Below the pieces are notes generated by a model. It did not search any database, was not told where the DNA came from, and saw only the letters and a program-made list of their open reading frames with translations. Below are positions 7,711 through 11,655 of a stretch of 11,655 nucleotides of DNA, piece after piece; position 1 is the stretch's first letter; the number at the start of each line of letters is the position of its first letter. The position numbers and the translations under genes were made by a program. The stretch comes from Pseudomonadota bacterium (GTDB taxonomy: Bacteria; Pseudomonadota; Gammaproteobacteria; Acidiferrobacterales; UBA6901): NCBI GenBank assembly GCA_021785795.1, contig JAJYEK010000106.1, positions 1 through 11,655 on the forward strand, given 5' to 3'.

Positions 7711-8504
7711 CGAGACAATCCATGAAACGCCTCTTTCTTGCCGGTCTGCTCCTCGCGTACGGCGGCAGTGCGCTTGCCGATCCGACCGCCGTGAAGTCGA
7801 CCCACTACCAGATCGGGTACGAATCCGGGGACATCAATACGGTCGGCGGCAGCGACAGCCGTGTCAATGCCGTCGACGGCAGCATCACCCTTCCGCTGGC
7901 CGGCTATCTGGGAGCGTCAGTCTCCGCCTTCTATGACCACTACAGCATGGCAGCGAACTTTGCTTCCCTGGGCAGCGGCCTTGCCCTGGCGAGTTCCCTG
8001 CCGCAGTGCACCGTGATCGACAAGGGGCTGAGCGCCGGCCTGTTCGTCCGCGATCCGTCCGTCGGCCGGATCAGTGCGGGCTACGGGGCGGGGCAGGCCA
8101 TGTCGCATTGCGAGTCGACCTTCCTCATCAGCGGTACCGCCAAGCTCGATACGAAGAACTATTCTGCCGGAGCCCAGTATTATCTTTCCCGGTTCACGAT
8201 CGGGGTTTCCTGGAACCAGACGCGCTTCAATGCCTTCGACCGGTTTAACAGCGACAGTCTGACCGGCAGCTGGTATCCCACCAATATCCTGCGCGTGGAT
8301 CTGGCCACCTACGGACAGGATCTGAAGAACACCTACAGCCTGGGGGTCGAGTTTCAACCGAAATTCTTCGGCAACTCCTCGGGTCTGTGGGCCAGCTACA
8401 CGAGGCGGCACCAGACCGTCACGGACAATATCATCATGGTCGGAATCAGGTATTATTTCGGCAGACGTGTCGATCTGCTGACGCGCGACCGCGAATACCG
8501 CTAG
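7707..8504 (+). CDS. Predicted outer-membrane beta-barrel protein
   Basis: A 265-residue exported protein, family not recognised. A signal peptide is clear (MKRLFLAGLLLAYGGSALA, cleavage before DP), and the mature chain alternates polar and hydrophobic residues in about ten aromatic-bordered strands: YLGASVSAFYDHY, NYSAGAQYYLSRFTIGVSWN, TYSLGVEFQPKFF, GLWASYTRRHQ, IIMVGIRYYFG. This is the pattern of a small outer-membrane barrel. It ends in a charged tail (DLLTRDREYR) rather than a terminal Phe, so the last strand is probably the one ending RYYFG. Two cysteines (LPQC, MSHC) could form a disulfide. The start at 7707 overlaps the lipoprotein stop as ATGA; ATG 7722 would give just the signal peptide and is also possible. 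The coupling suggests that the barrel and the lipoprotein function together, for example as a surface-exposure or assembly pair, which is inference. Confidence 0.8.
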   Translation: MTRQSMKRLFLAGLLLAYGGSALADPTAVKSTHYQIGYESGDINTVGGSDSRVNAVDGSITLPLAGYLGASVSAFYDHYSMAANFASLGSGLALASSLPQCTVIDKGLSAGLFVRDPSVGRISAGYGAGQAMSHCESTFLISGTAKLDTKNYSAGAQYYLSRFTIGVSWNQTRFNAFDRFNSDSLTGSWYPTNILRVDLATYGQDLKNTYSLGVEFQPKFFGNSSGLWASYTRRHQTVTDNIIMVGIRYYFGRRVDLLTRDREYR

Positions 8505-8531
8505 CCCCGGTGCCGCGGCGGTCGCCGGGGC
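8504..8531 (+). terminator. GC hairpin after the barrel gene (possible terminator)
   Basis: GCCCCGG (8504-8510) is the reverse complement of CCGGGGC (8525-8531), with a 14-base loop that itself contains the palindrome GCCGCGGC. The first arm begins at the last base of the barrel stop codon. No T-run follows, so it may slow or stabilise the 3' end rather than terminate alone. Confidence 0.4.
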
Positions 8532-8576
8532 AGGCCCGATGCGGTCGTTCACGCGATAATGCGCAGAGGGCCAATG

Positions 8577-8948
8577 ATGACAGACAACGCACCGAAGGAT
8601 GCCGGAGATGCCGGTGAATTGAAGCGCCTGATCAGACTGGCTACGGTCGTCTATGCATTGCAGGCGGTGAGTGTGGTGTTCCCGGTATTCCTGGTCGGTC
8701 TGGTTGTCGCGGTGATCATCGATTACGTCAAGCTGCCCGATACCGCCGGTACCTGGATCGAATCCCACTTCCGCTGGCAGATACGTACATTCTGGGTCGC
8801 GATGGCGCTGCTGGTGCTGGGTATAGCGACCTTTGTTTTCATCGTCGGATATTTCGTGCTCTTCGGCACCTACGTGTGGGCGATCTACCGTGTGGTCAAG
8901 GGCTGGCTCTATCTGAACGACCGCCGGGCGCTTGTGCGCAGGACGTGA
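8577..8948 (+). CDS. Small DUF4870-type inner-membrane protein
   Basis: A 123-residue membrane protein of unknown function. It has a short polar N-terminus, a long hydrophobic stretch at about residues 22-49, the family signature ESHFRWQIRTFW at 62-73, then two close hydrophobic segments at about 72-91 and 93-107. It ends in the conserved pattern IYRVVKGWLYLNDR. Family members are small proteobacterial membrane proteins without an assigned activity. ATG 8577 was chosen because AGAGGG (8565-8570) lies six bases upstream; ATG 8574 and ATG 8559 are in frame but badly spaced. It is separated from the barrel gene by a hairpin and 72 bases, so it may be transcribed separately. It ends 64 bases before tsaB. 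Confidence 0.85.
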   Translation: MTDNAPKDAGDAGELKRLIRLATVVYALQAVSVVFPVFLVGLVVAVIIDYVKLPDTAGTWIESHFRWQIRTFWVAMALLVLGIATFVFIVGYFVLFGTYVWAIYRVVKGWLYLNDRRALVRRT

Positions 8949-8979
8949 CAGCAGCGCTGTCCGCGGCAGGTGTGCGTGT

Positions 8980-8985
8980 TATCAT
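8980..8985 (+). promoter_or_regulatory. tsaB: Candidate -10 box TATCAT upstream of tsaB
   Basis: TATCAT lies 27 bases before the tsaB TTG start, in the 64-base gap after the DUF4870 gene. The -35 position (near CTGTCC/TGTCCG at 8957-8963) is poor. A start near 8992 would leave a leader of about 20 bases with no clear Shine-Dalgarno. Confidence 0.3.
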
Positions 8986-9012
8986 GGTCCGCACCATCGC
9001 GATCCGCCACCC

Positions 9013-9687
9013 TTGAAATTACTCGCTCTGGACACCTCCACGGCAGCCTGTTCCGTCGCCCTCTGGGATGACGGGCGTGTGCATGAGCGTTTCGAGCTCG
9101 GCGAACAGCACTCGCATCGCATTCTGCCCATGATCGAGGCGCTGCTGGGCGACGCCGGCCTGCACCTTGCCGATCTCGATGCCTTGGCATTTGGGCGCGG
9201 CCCCGGATCCTTTACTGGCCTGCGCATCGGTGCTTCGGTCGTGCAGGGGCTGGGCTTCGCCGCCGACCTGCCGGTTGTTCCCGTGTCGTCGCTGGCGGCA
9301 CTCGCCCAGGGCGAGCCGCAGGACCGGGTGCTGGCTGCAATGGACGCGCGCATGAACCAGGTGTACTGGGGCGTCTACGTACGCGACGCCCGGTCGTACC
9401 CGCGTCTGGTGGGTTCCGAGCTTGTCGCCGCACCTGCGGATCTGCCCGCGCCGCAGGGGGCCGGATGGTGGGGCGCGGGCAGTGGCTGGGACCTGTACGC
9501 CGAGCAGATTCCGGCGCGCTGGCCGGGTCAGGTGCGCGGCTGGACTGCGCGGTGTTTCCCGCATGCGCGCGACGTCGCCATTCTCGGTGCGGCCGGCTTT
9601 GCTGCCGGCGAGGCGCTGCCGGCCGAGCGCGCACTGCCGGTTTATGTGCGCGACGACGTGGCGAAGAAAAAAGCCGCTGACTGCTGA
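9013..9687 (+). CDS. tsaB: tRNA threonylcarbamoyladenosine biosynthesis protein TsaB
   Basis: TsaB (YeaZ) is the cytoplasmic ASKHA-fold partner of TsaD. With TsaE it forms the complex that transfers threonylcarbamoyl from the TsaC product to A37 of ANN-decoding tRNAs (t6A). The 224 residues match the family length. Visible hallmarks are LLALDTSTAACSVAL at the N-terminus, EQHSHRILPMI (31-41), the TsaD-contacting glycine-rich GRGPGSFTGLRIG (61-73), AAMDARMNQVYWGVY (108-122) and the C-terminal LPVYVRDDVAKKK. The TTG at 9013 is chosen because it begins exactly at the conserved first strand; the frame stays open to 8932, but that extension overlaps the DUF4870 gene and is not family-like. No Shine-Dalgarno is visible, so initiation may be leaderless-like or weak. 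It is followed after 53 bases by the MutS2-like gene. No degeneration is seen. Confidence 0.95.
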   Translation: MKLLALDTSTAACSVALWDDGRVHERFELGEQHSHRILPMIEALLGDAGLHLADLDALAFGRGPGSFTGLRIGASVVQGLGFAADLPVVPVSSLAALAQGEPQDRVLAAMDARMNQVYWGVYVRDARSYPRLVGSELVAAPADLPAPQGAGWWGAGSGWDLYAEQIPARWPGQVRGWTARCFPHARDVAILGAAGFAAGEALPAERALPVYVRDDVAKKKAADC

Positions 9688-9688
9688 A

Positions 9689-9724
9689 GGCGCCGGCGGC
9701 GCGGGCCGCGCCCGCGTGGGCGCC
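9689..9724 (+). repeat. Nested GC inverted repeat between tsaB and the MutS2-like gene
   Basis: An inner stem of seven pairs, CGCGGGC (9700-9706) with GCCCGCG (9710-9716), closes a 3-base loop. It is flanked by outer GGCGCC copies at 9689-9694 and 9719-9724 that can also pair. It starts two bases after the tsaB stop and fills nearly the whole 53-base gap. No T-run follows; it could be an attenuator, a transcript-stabilising hairpin or a rho-assisted end. Confidence 0.5.
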
Positions 9725-9740
9725 GTGGGGGGATCGAACC

Positions 9741-11324
9741 ATGCAGAGCGACCTGAAGGCCCTTGAGTTCGAGGCGGTGCGGCGGATGCTCGAGAAGCTG
9801 ACGTCCACTCCTTATGGCGCGGAAGCGGCGCGGCATATCGAGCCGGCTCCCGACCTGAACCTGGCGCGCGCCATGCTGGCGGCCGTCACGGCGGCACGCA
9901 GCGCGCTGGATGCGGGTGCAATGCCGGCGCTCAGAGAGGTGCCGGACATACGCGCGGCGTTGCGGCAAGCTGCCAATCCGGGGGCGGCGCTGCCGGGAAC
10001 GGCACTGCGCAACCTGCAGCAGGTGATCGCAGCGGTCGCTGCTTTGCGACCGGCCGTCGCTGCGCGTCCCGATCTGTATCCTGGCCCGCAGGAACATCTG
10101 GATCCGCCGCTGCTGCTGGTGCAGCGTCTGGATCGCACCATTCTCCCTTCTGGAAGGGTACGCGAGGACGCGAGCCCGCGGCTCGACGAGCTCGCCGGAC
10201 AGATCCGGACACTGCGTCAGGAAGTCGTCGGTGCGCTCACGGCGCGCATTCAGCGTCCCGATATCCGGGGCGCGGTGTCTGCAGACAGGATCGTCTGGCA
10301 GGGCGGACGCGCCGTGCTGGCGGTCGCACCGGGCCAGGTCGAGCGTATCCGTGGCGTGCGCCGCGGCACGGCCGGCGGCAGGGGCGACCAGCTGGTGGAG
10401 CCGATGGAAGTGATCGCCCGCAACAATCGCGTCGAGGCGCTCGTCGGGCAGCAGGAGGTCGAAACCCAGGTGCTGCTGCGCGAACTGACCGGGTTGCTGC
10501 GGGATCATCTCGCCGCCCTCGGCCATATGCTCGATGCCTTGACCTGGATCGATCTGGCCGTGGCAGCGGGAAAGCTGAGCGCGCAGTTCAATGCCCATGC
10601 GCCGCAGCTTGTGGATACGCCGCGGCTGCAGCTCGATCGCGCCTATCATCCGGCCCTGCTGCTGCAATTCACCGGCGACCAGGGGCCGCGCCCGGTGCCG
10701 CTGAGTCTGACGCTCGATGCGTACCAGCCCATGCTGATCGTTACCGGTCCGAATACCGGCGGCAAGACCGTGGTGCTCAAGACCGTCGGCCTGCTGGTGA
10801 CCATGGCGCATTGCGGTTTGCACATCCCCGCGGAGGGTGACTGCATCATCGGGAATTTCAGCCGGGTAATCGTCGATATCGGCGACCCGCAGAGCCTCTA
10901 TCATCATCTTTCAACTTTTGCCGGACACGTGGAGGCCCTCAAGCGCATCCTGCGCGATGCCGGAAGCGGTACGCTGGTTCTGCTCGATGAGCTTGGAACC
11001 GGCACCGACCCGGAGGAGGGGGCGGCGCTGGCGATGGCGGTGCTGGATGAACTCGCCGCAAGGCAAGTCCAGGGCATCGTAACGACCCATCTCGCGCCGC
11101 TCAAGGCGTTCGCTGCGCACCACCGCGGACTGACCAACGCATCCATGGCGTTTGACGAGGAGCAGTTGAAGCCCACTTATCAATTGCAGATCGGCACAAG
11201 CGGACGATCCCTGGGGCTTGTCATTGCCCGCAACAGCGGGCTGCCGGAGGAAGTCGTTGAACGTGCACGCGCCTACCTGCAAGGCATGGCAGCGTCGCGG
11301 GAGCGGACGCCGGATGATTGCTGA
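9741..11324 (+). CDS. MutS2-type ATPase lacking the Smr nuclease domain
   Basis: A 527-residue protein of the MutS2 branch. The N-terminal core and lever region spans residues about 1-310, opening KALEFEAVRRMLEKLTSTPYG. The MutS ATPase domain follows: Walker A GPNTGGKTVVLKT from G336 with K342 and T343, IVDIGDPQSLYHHLSTFAGH, Walker B LVLLDELGTGTDPEEG with D416 and E417, and the switch histidine TTHLAPLKAFA. It then keeps NASMAFDEEQLKPTYQL and stops soon after LPEEVVERARAYL. Ordinary MutS2 proteins run to about 780 residues with a coiled clasp, a KOW-like segment and an endonuclease Smr domain, all missing here. The usual GIVHDqSaSGaTlfIEP element is rewritten as RGVRRGTAGGRGDQLVEP. MutS2 proteins act on recombination intermediates or collided ribosomes; without Smr, a non-nuclease role is expected. 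GGGGGGA before ATG 9741 is a weak ribosome site. Confidence 0.9.
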   Translation: MQSDLKALEFEAVRRMLEKLTSTPYGAEAARHIEPAPDLNLARAMLAAVTAARSALDAGAMPALREVPDIRAALRQAANPGAALPGTALRNLQQVIAAVAALRPAVAARPDLYPGPQEHLDPPLLLVQRLDRTILPSGRVREDASPRLDELAGQIRTLRQEVVGALTARIQRPDIRGAVSADRIVWQGGRAVLAVAPGQVERIRGVRRGTAGGRGDQLVEPMEVIARNNRVEALVGQQEVETQVLLRELTGLLRDHLAALGHMLDALTWIDLAVAAGKLSAQFNAHAPQLVDTPRLQLDRAYHPALLLQFTGDQGPRPVPLSLTLDAYQPMLIVTGPNTGGKTVVLKTVGLLVTMAHCGLHIPAEGDCIIGNFSRVIVDIGDPQSLYHHLSTFAGHVEALKRILRDAGSGTLVLLDELGTGTDPEEGAALAMAVLDELAARQVQGIVTTHLAPLKAFAAHHRGLTNASMAFDEEQLKPTYQLQIGTSGRSLGLVIARNSGLPEEVVERARAYLQGMAASRERTPDDC

Positions 11325-11330
11325 CCGGCG

Positions 11331-11356
11331 CGGCCTCCATGTTCAGCGGGAGGCCG
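11331..11356. terminator. Perfect 8-bp hairpin between convergent genes
   Basis: CGGCCTCC (11331-11338) pairs exactly with GGAGGCCG (11349-11356) around a 10-base loop, six bases after the MutS2-like stop. The loop contains the stop codon of the minus-strand gene (11343-11345), and the right arm lies in its last codons. Its position suits a shared bidirectional terminator, though neither side has a T-run. Confidence 0.5.
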
Positions 11357-11655
11357 ACGTGCGGCCAGCCTTGCGGGCGTCGATGGCCTCGAGTATGCCG
11401 CGCATCAGATCGAGCGGCGTGGGCGGGCAGCCGGTAATGACCGCGTCCACCGGAACCACATTCGATACCGCGCCGGCGCTGGCATAGTTCACTCCGAATT
11501 CCCCGCCGGTGGCGCCGCAGGTGCCGACGGCAATCACGAGCTTGGGGTCGGGGGTGGCGGCGTGCACGCGGCGCAGGGCTTCCTCCATGTGGCGCGACAC
11601 CGGTCCGGTTACCAGCAGCAGATCAGCATGGCGCGGGCTGGCGACGAAATGCACG
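11343..11655 (-). CDS. NuoB/HyfI-type [4Fe-4S] subunit of a complex I-like or group 4 hydrogenase-like complex; 5' end outside window
   Basis: The C-terminal 103 residues of a protein of the NADH:ubiquinone oxidoreductase 20-kDa family (NuoB, HycG, HyfI, EchC-type small subunits). It would carry the [4Fe-4S] cluster that passes electrons at the junction between the peripheral arm and the quinone or hydrogenase site. Visible signatures are HADLLLVTGPVSRHMEEAL, then PDPKLVIAVGTCG, GGEFGVNYAS, VVPVDAVITGCPPTPLDL. The GTC and GCPP cysteines are two of the four cluster ligands; the N-terminal pair lies beyond the window. The GTG at 11654-11652 is internal to the conserved HFVASPRHADLL segment, not a start. 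The VTGPVSRHM and GTCGATGG wording is closer to hydrogenase-4/formate hydrogenlyase-type subunits than to canonical NuoB. The rest of the complex would be read from the right of the window, with this gene last or near last on that strand. Confidence 0.88.
   Translation of the reverse strand, partial: VHFVASPRHADLLLVTGPVSRHMEEALRRVHAATPDPKLVIAVGTCGATGGEFGVNYASAGAVSNVVPVDAVITGCPPTPLDLMRGILEAIDARKAGRTSASR

Noticed and set aside
9642..10907. Long minus-strand open frame (421 codons) opposite the MutS2-like gene
   Set aside because: It is rich in Arg, Gln and His with no recognisable domain and lies wholly antisense to well-conserved MutS2 motifs: a high-GC shadow frame.
11280..11342. Frameshift explaining the short MutS2-like protein
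   Set aside because: Only 18 bases separate its stop from the convergent gene, so no other frame downstream can encode the missing Smr part. The shortening is not a simple local frameshift.
11652..11654. GTG on the minus strand as the start of the NuoB-like gene
   Set aside because: It falls inside the conserved segment before HADLLLVTGPV, and the cluster-binding N-terminal cysteine pair would be missing. The gene runs off the window.

Overview
The window is chromosomal DNA from a GC-rich Gram-negative bacterium, most likely a gamma- or betaproteobacterium. The clues are a lipoprotein with a lipobox, a predicted outer-membrane barrel, a proteobacterial-type tsaB, a DUF4870 protein with the ESHFRWQIRTFW motif, and a fused TreS-maltokinase. 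No species can be named from the sequence. Eight genes are visible: seven on the plus strand and one converging on them from the right edge. No tRNA, rRNA, CRISPR array, IS element or integrase was seen.

Left block (1-4705), trehalose and alpha-glucan metabolism. The window opens inside treY (maltooligosyltrehalose synthase, C-terminal part). After a 246-bp spacer comes a 1109-residue fusion of trehalose synthase (TreS) and a maltokinase-like domain (Mak/Pep2). The TreS half has an intact GH13 active site. The maltokinase half keeps the fold-defining framework, the N-lobe lysine and the catalytic-loop aspartate. It has lost two metal-binding positions (Gln to Lys in HGDxxLGQ, and Asp to Gly in DFEG) and its conserved C-terminal signature. 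This is the most surprising feature of the window: it looks like a pseudokinase fused to an active isomerase, which would cut this TreS off from the GlgE maltose-1-phosphate route.

Middle block (4865-8948), envelope. It holds a five-helix protein of the MscS-related TM_helix/CmpX-like type, a 437-bp non-coding stretch with a good -10 box and several hairpins, a large lipoprotein (Ig-like, IPT/TIG and propeller-like regions) overlapping by four bases a predicted outer-membrane beta-barrel, and a small DUF4870 membrane protein. The lipoprotein-barrel pair looks like a two-gene surface unit of unknown function.

Right block (9013-11655), housekeeping plus a converging gene. tsaB (tRNA t6A synthesis) is followed by a short MutS2-type ATPase that ends right after the ATPase domain, without the usual KOW and Smr nuclease domains. 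A perfect 8-bp hairpin separates it from a minus-strand gene for a NuoB/HyfI-type iron-sulfur subunit of a complex I-like or group 4 hydrogenase-like complex, whose 5' end lies outside the window.

Several starts are non-ATG (GTG for treS and the lipoprotein, TTG for tsaB). They were chosen by family alignment and Shine-Dalgarno position.
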